From the NCBI RefSeq assembly GCF_019598945.1, contig NZ_CP080598.1, positions 3,348,001 through 3,412,000 of the forward strand: a DNA stretch of 64,000 nt. Direction: 5' to 3'. Below the pieces are notes generated by a model. That model did not search any database and had not been told where the DNA came from. It saw only the letters and a program-made list of their open reading frames with translations. Source of the DNA: Sphaerospermopsis torques-reginae ITEP-024 (GTDB taxonomy: Bacteria > Cyanobacteriota > Cyanobacteriia > Cyanobacteriales > Nostocaceae). Shown here in pieces: positions 33,988 through 43,081 of this stretch. Each line of letters opens with the position of its first letter. The stretch's first letter is position 1. The translations under genes were made by a program, and so were the position numbers.

Positions 33988-36798
33988 ATGAATTGGCCCG
34001 CAACCGCAACTACTCAGGGAGATAAGTCTATCGGCGTAGAGGTTATCTTTCAATTTCTCTTGAAGGAGCTACAGCAGTCAACAAAGGCGGCAAAAAAGAA
34101 TTGTCGAGATGTGGCATTGCGAATTGCGGGCGAAGTCCTGCGAATTTGTAATGAAAGTAAACGCATTCAAGCTTCTGGAGACATAGAAAGCTCTGCAATG
34201 ACCCTCGCCCGACATCGGCTACAACAATGTCTCCGTTATTATCAGCTAGGTTCTAATCGGGGTAGGGTAGAATTACACAGCACTTTGAGCGCCATCATTT
34301 ATCGTTATATTAATCCTCCTCAAAAGCAATTGAGCTATCAGGGGCGGTTGACTATCATAGAAGATTTTCTTCAAAGTTTTTATTTGGAGTCTTTGAATGC
34401 TTTCCGTAGGGAAAATCAACAACCATCCACCTATCGTCCCCAAACCCTACTAGAATTAGCTGAATATATGGCATTTACCGAAAGGTATGCTAAACGTCGT
34501 ATTCCCTTACCAGGCAGACAACAACAGTTAATTATTCTGCGAGCGCAAACCTTCTCACAACAGCAGCCTCCAGAAACCAGCGTAGATATAGAACAAGCTG
34601 CTGAAGGTAGTAGTGGTGAAGCTGATGGTTCTTGGGAAGAACCAGCCATACAACAATTGCGTGCTGCTATGGCTATGCAAGCTGAACCAGAACCAGAAGA
34701 AGATACTTTGCGCTCCGTGGTGATTAATGAATTGATGAATTATCTAGAACAACGACAACAATCAGACTGTGCTGATTATTTCTCTCTCCGTCTCAAGGAT
34801 TTATCAGCACAAGAGATCGAGTCAATTTTGGGTTTAACCCCACGTCAGCGTGACTACTTGCAGCAACGTTTTAAGTATCATTTAATTAGGTTTTCTCTCT
34901 TGCATCATTGGGAATTGGTACATGAATGGTTAGATGTGTCTTTACCTACTAATTTAGGTTTAACATCCCACCAATGGCAACTGTACACAGGCAAATTAGA
35001 TGATAAAGATCGGTCTTTGTTGGATTTGAAGCAACAAGGAGAAACTGACGAAACCATTGCCAAAACTAATTTTAAAGTTTTAATTGTCAATTTTTTGGTG
35101 ATTTTAGGTTTAGGACTGGGAATTTTTGCTGTTTTACCTCGTTTTCCAGGTTATCAATTACGTTCTTTTCCTGTGAGTACGCCAATTCAGTTACAAGGCG
35201 AGTTTACAGGACGTAGTATCATTAATCCTGGTTATGTTCGAGAAGGCAATGGTGGTGGTGATGGTAATGGTAATGCTGATGCTACAGGACAGGGAAGCAG
35301 TGGTGAACCAGGAACGGTAGATAGTAATTTTTATTACGGTTTTAATAGCGAGATGAACCAAAACCTGCGGGGGGAAATGAAACCCAAGGTGGTGATGCGG
35401 GTGAGGTCCCAAGCGGAAGGTTTTTGGCGGGTTTTGGCTTTTGATCAATACACTGGTAAGGGTTGGAAAATTTCTCGTAATGATGATGTTACTACTTTAA
35501 GACGTTCATCTTGGTCCTACAAAATAGACTTGGATCTACCATTAATCAAAACTCCTACTAGAGAAGTTGTACAAACTTATAATGTGGTATCAGATTTACC
35601 TAATTTGATACCTGCTTTGTCTTATCCCAAGGAAATCTATTTTCCTGGTCCTGTGATCGCTGTCGATCAGGAAGGGGGTTTGCGATCGCCTGTACAATTA
35701 TCGGAAGGTATGACTTATACTGTACTATCGGAAGTCCCATACCGCGATCGCACTTTGTTGGGTAAGGCTGATACTAAATACCCCAAGGAAATTAAGGATT
35801 ATTATCTACAAATACCGCCGGAAATTGCTGATAAAGTCCGCCAAAAAACGGAAGCAATTCTCGCTGATTATAATCGTCAACGGGTTTCCCGTACTGAAGA
35901 TGTCAGAACTCTTAATTCAGTTTACGAAAAAACACTTTATCTTGCTCAGTATCTCAAACAAAATTACTCTTTTCCAGAAAACCCTCTCGGACTACCTCAT
36001 CTAGATAAAAATGATGATTTGGTAGAGTCTTTTTTATTCAAACATCAAGGCGGTTATCCAGACCATTTTTCTACTGTTTTAACTGTGATGTTGCGTTCTA
36101 TAGGCATTCCTGCACGGTTGGTAGCTGGTTTTGCTCCGGGTGAGTTTAATCCGTTTACGGGGATGTATATTGTCAAAAATACGGATGCTTACGCTATGAC
36201 AGAGGTGTATTTTCCTAAATATGGCTGGTTTGCGTTTGATCCTATTCCCAATCATCCTTTAATTCCGCCTTCCATTGAAGAATATCAAACTTTTAGCGTA
36301 TTACGTCAATTTTGGAACTGGATAGCTGGTTGGTTGCCTTCACCGGTTACTGGTTTATTAAATGGTTTATTTGGTACATTATTTAGATGGTTGTTTAGGG
36401 CGATCGCTTGGTTTTTCTCTTTATTCTCTCAAGGTTGGGTAGGGATTTTCACTGGTTTAATTGTAGGAACAATAACTGCTTTCTTTGGGTGGTTAGGTTG
36501 GGTACAGTGGAAAAAATGGCTTAATCGTAAGTGGTTGAAGAAGTTACCGCCTATGGAAAGGCTGTATCAACAAATGTTGCAATGGACAGCGGAAAAAGGT
36601 TTAGGTAAACATCCAGCGCAGACACCTTTGGAATATGCTCAGGTATCATATAACCAACATCCCAGAGAAACAGCACAAGTAATTGATGAAATTTGTCAAG
36701 CTTATGTGAGTTGGCGTTATGGTGGGAATAGTCCTAATTGGCAAGAATTACAGCAACGGTGGAAAGAGTTGCAAAAGATGAAAGCTATTAGTAAGTGA
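33988..36798 (+). CDS. hetZ: Chimeric protein: HetZ (residues 1-360) fused in frame to the C-terminal part of a TgpA-type transglutaminase-like protein
   Basis: 936 residues. Residues 1-360 match the heterocyst regulator HetZ as I remember it ('LHSTLSAIIYRYINPPQKQL', 'ILGLTPRQRDYLQQRFKYHL'), in the expected gene order. HetZ is about 400 residues; here it stops at 'DETIAKT' (base 35067). Next comes 'NFKVLIVNFLVILGLG', a transmembrane helix (362-384), then 'PRFPGYQLRSFPVSTPI', which is the start of the extracytoplasmic part of TgpA/transglutaminase proteins, whose first five or so helices are missing. The transglutaminase-like core lies at about 640-755, another helix at 815-840, and a DUF4129-like tail at 855-930. 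The core lacks the catalytic Cys (Pro691) and His (Tyr735); Asp751 remains. Probably a deletion fusion; neither part is likely to work normally. Confidence 0.8.
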   Translation: MNWPATATTQGDKSIGVEVIFQFLLKELQQSTKAAKKNCRDVALRIAGEVLRICNESKRIQASGDIESSAMTLARHRLQQCLRYYQLGSNRGRVELHSTLSAIIYRYINPPQKQLSYQGRLTIIEDFLQSFYLESLNAFRRENQQPSTYRPQTLLELAEYMAFTERYAKRRIPLPGRQQQLIILRAQTFSQQQPPETSVDIEQAAEGSSGEADGSWEEPAIQQLRAAMAMQAEPEPEEDTLRSVVINELMNYLEQRQQSDCADYFSLRLKDLSAQEIESILGLTPRQRDYLQQRFKYHLIRFSLLHHWELVHEWLDVSLPTNLGLTSHQWQLYTGKLDDKDRSLLDLKQQGETDETIAKTNFKVLIVNFLVILGLGLGIFAVLPRFPGYQLRSFPVSTPIQLQGEFTGRSIINPGYVREGNGGGDGNGNADATGQGSSGEPGTVDSNFYYGFNSEMNQNLRGEMKPKVVMRVRSQAEGFWRVLAFDQYTGKGWKISRNDDVTTLRRSSWSYKIDLDLPLIKTPTREVVQTYNVVSDLPNLIPALSYPKEIYFPGPVIAVDQEGGLRSPVQLSEGMTYTVLSEVPYRDRTLLGKADTKYPKEIKDYYLQIPPEIADKVRQKTEAILADYNRQRVSRTEDVRTLNSVYEKTLYLAQYLKQNYSFPENPLGLPHLDKNDDLVESFLFKHQGGYPDHFSTVLTVMLRSIGIPARLVAGFAPGEFNPFTGMYIVKNTDAYAMTEVYFPKYGWFAFDPIPNHPLIPPSIEEYQTFSVLRQFWNWIAGWLPSPVTGLLNGLFGTLFRWLFRAIAWFFSLFSQGWVGIFTGLIVGTITAFFGWLGWVQWKKWLNRKWLKKLPPMERLYQQMLQWTAEKGLGKHPAQTPLEYAQVSYNQHPRETAQVIDEICQAYVSWRYGGNSPNWQELQQRWKELQKMKAISK

Positions 36799-37324
36799 TA
36801 GGTGACAGGTGATAGGTCAATACTGTTCGGTTAAGGTTGAAAAACTGTGAAGATCCCCCCAACCCCCCTTAAAAAGGGGGGCTTTAGCCATATTTTACCC
36901 TTGTTGGAGAGCGATAAGCTGTTGTGCATTTAATTTGTATCCCACCTTCCGCACCCTAAACTGTCACACAACGAAAAATGGTCGTTTGGGGATTTGAGAT
37001 TGGCGATCGCCACCTAAGATTTAGAACATTTTGTATCAGAATTATCATAAAAGGTATTCAAAAATCCGAAATTACCGATTGTGACACTGGGGGGTGCGGA
37101 ATGTGGGTTGTATAAATGATACAGGCAAGATGCCTGTGCTACAAGAGTTCAGAAATTTATGATTATACAATTTAGCTGCATCACAGCTTAACGAACCGCT
37201 GCTGCAAGCAGTTCGCTTACTAGGGAATATAAAGTTTTGTAAAGAATGGAAATTTTTGCGTAAAACTTTCAGACAGGGGAAGATACGAGAATAGATATCT
37301 TCACGGGAGAGTGCGGAGTGCGAG
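36799..37324. other. Intergenic region with MITE-like fragment
   Basis: At 36818-36895 a partial copy of the 'tcaatactgttcggttaa' element (full copy at 42828) includes a strong hairpin of C6/G6 ('ccccccttaaaaagggggg'). At 37118 'acaggcaagatgcctgtg' is a small palindrome also seen near 56465. No gene. Upstream of the sigma factor gene 'gggagagtgcggagtgcgag' may include its ribosome binding site. Confidence 0.55.
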
Positions 37325-38005
37325 ATGACAAATGATTTTCTAGGAAGAGACGACGATGCGCTCAACCAAGAACTACAACAGCTAGTTAATGAAGCCAAGC
37401 GATATCCGGCTGACAGTAAAAGTCCCACGGATAGAGCCAAAAGACGCATAGCTTTAAATAAGCTGATTAATGCTATTCGCGGTTCTGGGAAATTGAGCAA
37501 GCAAATTCAGTGGTGGGAATCACCAAACTATGAAGATTATTATCATGAAGCATTACAACTTACATTCATAGAAATTTGTCAAAAAATTGAACAATATAAT
37601 CCTCAATATCCAGTGATGGCATGGGTAAATATAATTTTTTCCCGGCGAATTTCTGATGTGGGTAAAAAAGACCAAAAAAGAGGGATTACTCAACTTCCTA
37701 AGCATCAAAAAGTTACTCAAGTGCTGTCTTTAGATGAAATCAACAAAGATTTCCCAGTAGACAATGAAATATCTGAGCAACAACAGTTAAAGGAAATTAT
37801 TGAGAATGATCCAGAGAATGTTTTAAAAAATGACTGTATTAAAGATCATCCCCAAGCTAATTTGCAAGCTATTCTGTTGTTGGTTTTAAATGGTAAGCAA
37901 TGGCAAGAAATTTCTGAGGAATTAGAAGTACCACTTTCGACAGCTTCTAGTTTTTACCAGCGGCGGATGCGTAAAATTATTACTTATTTAAAGAAATATA
38001 TATAG
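37325..38005 (+). CDS. Sigma-70 family (ECF-like) RNA polymerase sigma factor
   Basis: A 226-residue protein. The middle has a region-2-like helix set ('NYEDYYHEALQLTFIEICQK', 'NPQYPVMAWVNIIFSRRISD') and the C-terminus a region-4-like HTH ('AILLLVLNGKQWQEISEELE', 'VPLSTASSFYQRRMRKII'). Cyanobacterial genomes often pair such a sigma-like gene with a DUF1822 gene, as here (next gene 41 bases on). Likely autoregulates or controls the surface protein and protease genes downstream; this is inference. Start ATG 37325 looks right. Confidence 0.82.
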   Translation: MTNDFLGRDDDALNQELQQLVNEAKRYPADSKSPTDRAKRRIALNKLINAIRGSGKLSKQIQWWESPNYEDYYHEALQLTFIEICQKIEQYNPQYPVMAWVNIIFSRRISDVGKKDQKRGITQLPKHQKVTQVLSLDEINKDFPVDNEISEQQQLKEIIENDPENVLKNDCIKDHPQANLQAILLLVLNGKQWQEISEELEVPLSTASSFYQRRMRKIITYLKKYI

Positions 38006-38046
38006 AAACTGCATTAACTGACTATAAAAATTTTGGAGATTGTCTC

Positions 38047-38988
38047 ATGAATAGCATCACAGAACAACTAACTTTTAGCGTAGCTCTCTCTACAGAAGCT
38101 CATGGAATAGCTCAAGAATATAGCCAAGGTATTTCTAATCCTGATCAGCGGCAACAGGTTTATCTTAATACTTTAGCTGTGTATGCTGTAGATAATTATC
38201 TCCAGTGTATGGGATTTGAAACTGATTGCCAAGGAAGTGATAGTCATGACTTTTTAGTAATTCAATTGATGAATGTGGCTGATTTAAAAGTAAAAAATTT
38301 AGGTAAATTAGAATGTCGTCCAGTTTTACCAAAAGCAGAAGTATGTGAAATTCCGCCGGAGGTTTGGGAGGATAGAGTGGGTTATGTGGCTGTGCAGTTC
38401 AATTCTGATTTAAAAGAGGCGAAAATTTTAGGTTTTACACCTCAAGCTGAAGCAGAAGTTCCTCTGAATCAGTTGCAATCTTTGGAGAATTTTTTACTTT
38501 ATCTGAGTGAATTAGAAATAGCTAAATCTCCAGAAGATGAAGATTTATCCAGCCTAATGAAAATTGGACAATGGTTAGATGGCTTTGTAGATGCAAGTTG
38601 GCAAACTATTGAGAATTTATTAAATCCGCAACAATTAGGATTAGCTTTTAAGAGTGCTGTGAGTATGACGCGGGGACAAAAAATTGATTTGGGAATGCAC
38701 CTTGAGCAAATTTCTGTGGCATTATCTGTGGCATTAGTAGTAAAAATTGCTGCTAGTTCTGAAGGAGAAGTAGATATTTTAACTCAAGTATATCCAGTGG
38801 GAAATCATGTGTTACCTGAAGGAGTAAAATTAAATATTATTGATAATTTGGGAGAAAATGTTTTAGAGGTTATATCAAGAGATGAAGATAACTGGATTCA
38901 ATTGGAGTTTAGTGCAGAGTTGGGGGAAAAGTTTCAGATTATGGTGGCTTATGGGGAGTCGCAGCAAACTAAAATGTTTGAGGTTTAA
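38047..38988 (+). CDS. DUF1822 family protein
   Basis: A 313-residue soluble protein of the cyanobacterial DUF1822 family, recognised by the N-terminal 'AHGIAQEYSQGISNPDQRQQVYLNTLAVYAV' pattern (only parts quoted) and 'ECRPVLPKAEVCEIPPEVWE', then 'RVGYVAVQFNSDLKEAKILG'. GGAG lies nine bases before the ATG. Almost always found next to sigma factor or CHAT/TPR genes. The function is unknown; an anti-sigma or regulatory role is a guess. Confidence 0.85.
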   Translation: MNSITEQLTFSVALSTEAHGIAQEYSQGISNPDQRQQVYLNTLAVYAVDNYLQCMGFETDCQGSDSHDFLVIQLMNVADLKVKNLGKLECRPVLPKAEVCEIPPEVWEDRVGYVAVQFNSDLKEAKILGFTPQAEAEVPLNQLQSLENFLLYLSELEIAKSPEDEDLSSLMKIGQWLDGFVDASWQTIENLLNPQQLGLAFKSAVSMTRGQKIDLGMHLEQISVALSVALVVKIAASSEGEVDILTQVYPVGNHVLPEGVKLNIIDNLGENVLEVISRDEDNWIQLEFSAELGEKFQIMVAYGESQQTKMFEV

Positions 38989-39116
38989 GAAAATACTGTT
39001 TCAGGAAACTGTTGGACATTTAACTTGCATATTCCTGACAACTAAATGACAAAATTGATTGAATTATCAATGGGTTGCTACTTTTATACTGTTTATTTAT
39101 TTAGGGAGATTTGATC

Positions 39117-40877
39117 ATGAAGAAAAGCATTGTCTTAGTTTGCTCATTAATGTTTTTGAATAGCCCATTATTTGCTATTAAAACTACTGCTAATTCTCTG
39201 CAAACAATTAATAATACCAGTTGTCAAATCAAAGCCGACAATGGTGAAACTGGAGAATATTCCCAAAAACAACTACAAACCATCGCCAAGAGAATTACAG
39301 TCAGAGTAATAGGTGATAATAACAGCGGTTCAGGAACACTACTCTCTAAACGAGGAAATACTTATTTAGTTTTAACTAATTCTCATATAATTAGAGGAGC
39401 TACCAAAATTTCTTTAACAACAGCAGATGGTAAAACCTATAATGCACAAACAGTTCCTAACACTAACTTTGATCAATTTGATTTAGCATTATTACAATTC
39501 CAAAGTAATGAAAATTACTGTTTACAAGAAGTAACTAATTTTGTTCCTTTTACAGAAATGGAAGTAATGGCGGCGGGATATTCTGCTACCAAAGGACAAA
39601 TAGTATTTCGCACTGGTACAGTCCAAAAAATATCCCAAAGACCACTAAAAGAAGGCTATCAAATAGGTTATAATAGTGATATTGAACAAGGAATGAGTGG
39701 CGGTGCAATCATTAATTCCCGTGGACAAATCATAGGCATAAATGGTAGAAGTGCATACCCAATATTAAATACAGGTTATGTTTATCCAGATGGTTCACGT
39801 CCTAGCAATGCAGAAATACAAGCAATGCGAAAACTCAGTTGGGGAATACCAATCTCTACTGTTTTAGCACAAGTAAAACCCGAAATTATTACCGCCTATT
39901 CCTTACCTGTACCAAATATTTCCCAACCAGTACCAGAAGCAGCATTAACAGGATGGTTAGGAGAATTAGAACAAAAAGCCAAACAAATAACCGTGAGAAT
40001 TGATAGTAGTAATAATAGCAATGGTTCAGGAGTAATTATTGCTAAAGAAGGAGATACTTATACTGTTTTAACTGCGGCTCATGTTTTCTGTGAAAGTGAA
40101 AATGAAACTAAATCCTGTGGACGTTTTAATTATTCAATTCTTGCCCCAGATGGTAAACAATATCCTGTAGAAAAAAGTAGTATTAAACTAGAATCAGGAG
40201 TAGATTTAGCAGTAGTTAAATTTAGAAGTCCAGCAACATATCAAATTGCCACCTTAGCAAATTACAACCCAAAAGATTATGAATATATCTTAACAGCAGG
40301 ATATCCCAAATTAGGGCAAACATCACCTTGGCGGTTGACAATGGGGCAGATTTATAGCAAAGAACAAGGACTATTAGCAACTACCCAATCAGATTTTAGA
40401 AACAATAGTTCTGGGAACTCAGGAAATCTCAGTGCAAGTGTTAGTCAAAGTGCAGTTTCCTTAACCGGAGGATATGAATTAGTTTATAGCAGTATCACCT
40501 TTGGGGGTATGAGTGGGGGACCAGTATTAGATACCCAAGGAAGAGTAATTGGTATTCATGGACGTTCCGAGGGAGAAACAGCTATTGATGAAAAAACAGG
40601 TGATAGCGGTAGTAGTGGTGGTAAAGTACAAATAGGTAATAGTTTAGGTATTCCTATCAGTACGTTTTTAGCAATAGCAAACAAACTAGATACCCAAGGA
40701 CAAAAAGTAGAAACCACCCCAGCACCAAAATTAAATGAACAAAAAGTTAACTCTATACAAACGGCAATATTATCAATAGATGTTTCTCAAAGGAAATACC
40801 ACCGCCAGTCAATGGATAGAAAGAGGAAATCAACTGTGGCGTTTACGTCGTTATCAAGAAGCTATAGAGGCTTTTGA
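39117..40877 (+). CDS. Exported double trypsin-like serine protease (copy 1)
   Basis: About 586 residues. ATG 39117 is chosen over TTG 39111 because GGGAG lies eight bases upstream. A signal peptide ('SIVLVCSLMFLNSPLFA') is followed by two S1-type domains. Domain 1: His in 'LTNSHII', Asp in 'FDLALLQF', Ser in 'GMSGGAII'. Domain 2: His in 'LTAAHVF', Asp in 'VDLAVVKF', Ser in 'GGMSGGPVL'. Both look active. The last 33 codons read TPR-coding DNA in the wrong frame ('RKYHRQSMDRKRKS'), so the gene was probably once fused to the TPR ORF that starts inside it. An inverted, nearly identical copy lies at 52084-53856. Confidence 0.85.
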   Translation: MKKSIVLVCSLMFLNSPLFAIKTTANSLQTINNTSCQIKADNGETGEYSQKQLQTIAKRITVRVIGDNNSGSGTLLSKRGNTYLVLTNSHIIRGATKISLTTADGKTYNAQTVPNTNFDQFDLALLQFQSNENYCLQEVTNFVPFTEMEVMAAGYSATKGQIVFRTGTVQKISQRPLKEGYQIGYNSDIEQGMSGGAIINSRGQIIGINGRSAYPILNTGYVYPDGSRPSNAEIQAMRKLSWGIPISTVLAQVKPEIITAYSLPVPNISQPVPEAALTGWLGELEQKAKQITVRIDSSNNSNGSGVIIAKEGDTYTVLTAAHVFCESENETKSCGRFNYSILAPDGKQYPVEKSSIKLESGVDLAVVKFRSPATYQIATLANYNPKDYEYILTAGYPKLGQTSPWRLTMGQIYSKEQGLLATTQSDFRNNSSGNSGNLSASVSQSAVSLTGGYELVYSSITFGGMSGGPVLDTQGRVIGIHGRSEGETAIDEKTGDSGSSGGKVQIGNSLGIPISTFLAIANKLDTQGQKVETTPAPKLNEQKVNSIQTAILSIDVSQRKYHRQSMDRKRKSTVAFTSLSRSYRGF

Positions 40878-42692
40878 TAGAGCAATTAATCTGAAACCAA
40901 AGTTTATTCATTTAGCGTATTATGGTAAGGGTTTAGCTTTAGGTGGTAAGAAAAAATATCAAGAAGCGGTAGTGGCATTGCAACAAGCAGTGAAAAGTCA
41001 ACCTGATTTTGTTGCTGCTTGGAGTCGGCTAAGTGCAGTCTATATAAACTTACAGCAACCAAAGGAAGCCTTAGCAGCAATCAATAAAGCCATTGAACTT
41101 CAACCAAATAATCCTAATTTGTATAATGAGAAATGGGGTGCATTATATAATTTAAAAAGGTATGCAGAAGCAGAGGTAGCGATAAATGCAGCGATTAAAC
41201 TCAGCCCCCGTTCGGCATTTTACAACAATCGCGGTAATGTTTACAAAGAGCAGAAAAAATGGGAATTAGCACTGGCAGATTATAACCAAGCTATCAAAAT
41301 TAATCCTGATTTAGCTCTGGCTTACAGCAATCGCGGTCTTGTTTACTATGAGCAGAAAAAATGGGAATTAGCACTAGCAGATTTTAACCAAGCTATCAAT
41401 ATTAATCCTGATTTAGCTCTGGCTTACATGGGTCGAGGTCTTGTTTACTATGAGCAGAAAAAATGGGAATTAGCACTAGCAGATTTTAACCAAGCTATCA
41501 ATATTAATCCTGATTTAGCTCTGGCTTACATGGGTCGAGGTCTTGTTTACGGTGAGCAGAAAAAATGGGAATTAGCACTGGCAGATTATAACCAAGCTAT
41601 CAAAATTAATCCTGATTTAGCTCTGGCTTACATGGGTCGAGGTCTTGTTTACGGTAAGCAGAAAAAATGGGAATTAGCACTAGCAGATTTTAACCAAGCT
41701 ATCAATATTAATCCTGATTTAGCTCTGGCTTACATGGGTCGCAGTCTTGTTTACGTTCAGCAGCAAAAATGGGAATTAGCACTGGCTGATTATAACCAAG
41801 CTCTCAAAATTAATCCTGATTTAGCTCTGGCTTACATGGGTCGCAGTCTTGTTTACGTTCAGCAGCAAAAATGGGAATTAGCACTGGCTGATTATAACCA
41901 AGCTCTCAAAATTAATCCTGATTATGCTGATGTTTACTACAATCGCGGTAATCTTTACCGTCAGCAGCAAAAATGGGAATTAGCACTGGCTGATTATAAC
42001 CAAGCTATCAAAATTAATCCTGATTATGCTGTTGCCTACTACAATTCGCGGTCGTGTTTACGATGAGCAGAAAAAATGGGAATTAGCACTGGCAGATTAT
42101 AACCAAGCTCTCAAAATTAATCCTGATTATGCTGTTGCCTACAACAATCGCGGTTTTCTTTACAAAGACCAGAAAAAATGGGAATTAGCACTGGCAGATT
42201 ATAACCAAGCTATCAAAATTAATCCTGATTATGCTGCTGCCTACAACAATCGCGGTATTCTTTACAGAGAGCAGAAAAAATGGGAATTAGCACTGGCTGA
42301 TTTTAACCAAGCTATCAATATTAATCCTGATTATGCTAATGCTTACATGGGTCGCGGTCTTGTTTACCGTGACCAGAAAAAATGGGAATTAGCACTGGCA
42401 GATTATAACCAAGCTCTCAAACTTAATCCTGATGATGCTCTGGCTTACAACAATCGCGGACTTCTTTACTATGAGCAGAAAAAATGGGAATTAGCACTGG
42501 CTAGATTATAACCAAGCTATCAAAATTAATCCTGATTATGCTGTTGCCTACTACAATCGCGGTCTTGTTTATTATCAACTTGGTGACAAACAAAAGGCAA
42601 TTGAAAATCTCCAACAAGCAGCACAATTATTCCTGGTTCAAGGAAATATTGCTTTTTATCAACAAATTATGGATTTCTTAAAGCAGTTGTAG
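40780..42692 (+). pseudogene. TPR array gene (copy 1), frame-shifted continuation of the protease gene
   Basis: From ATG 40780, overlapping the protease gene by 98 bases in the +1 frame, reads 'MFLKGNTTASQWIERGNQLW' and then TPR units. About 13 units of 34 residues are nearly identical ('KKWELALADYNQAIKINPD'). Two one-base insertions break it: an extra T at about 42045 ('acaattcgcgg' for 'acaatcgcgg') and an extra A at about 42503 ('ggctagatta'). The final frame ends at TAG 42690 with a capping helix 'GDKQKAIENLQQAAQLF'. No own signal peptide or ribosome binding site, which suggests it was once the C-terminal half of an exported protease-TPR protein. Confidence 0.75.
41220..42570 (+). repeat. 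Homogeneous 102-bp tandem TPR repeats (copy 1)
   Basis: Units of 102 bases, nearly identical in DNA around 'aaatgggaattagcactggc', about 13 of them. Typical substrates for slippage, gene conversion and assembly collapse. Confidence 0.9.
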
Positions 42693-43081
42693 GTGTTTTA
42701 TTGACAAATATCAACTTGATGAAAAGGAATCTTTGGGGTGAGAAAATGATTGCTGATAGTCAGAAATTGCTATCAACTCCGAAGATGAAAACCTTATGAT
42801 CACAGTTGCGGTAATCTCAATCAAATATCAATACTGTTCGGTTAATATTTCAAAACCGCGAAGATCCCCCCAACCCCCCTTTTTAAGGGGGGCTTTAACC
42901 GTCTTTTACCCCCTTTTTAAGGGGGTCGCCGCAGGCGGGGGGATCTTAACCGAAAAGTATTGAGTATAGGAGTTAATTCTAGAAAGCTGTATAATAACAA
43001 GAAACTTGTTTATACAACAACTTCTTGAATTTGGTTGTTACCCCTGCAAATATCTGATTCTTTGTTATTCTTCTCATGTGC
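42693..43081. other. Gap after TPR gene copy 1
   Basis: The first 125 bases belong to the inverted duplication. Then follows a MITE-like element (42828-42963). The remainder is AT-rich and contains the convergent end of the next gene; no gene seen. Confidence 0.6.
42828..42963 (+). repeat. MITE-like element with 18-bp terminal inverted repeats
   Basis: Left end 'tcaatactgttcggttaa', right end 'ttaaccgaaaagtattga' (about 42946-42963), inverted with one or two mismatches. The interior holds C-rich/G-rich hairpins ('ccccccctttttaagggggg' type). A partial copy lies at 36818-36895. No coding capacity. Confidence 0.75.

Larger units (their letters stand above)
39205..42817 (+). repeat. Arm 1 of a large inverted duplication (protease plus TPR locus)
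   Basis: From 'caattaataataccagttg' to 'gttgcggtaatct' the sequence repeats in inverted orientation at 50724-53756, with only scattered differences. Arm 1 is about 0.6 kb longer because it holds more 102-bp TPR units. The arms enclose 42818-50723. Confidence 0.88.
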
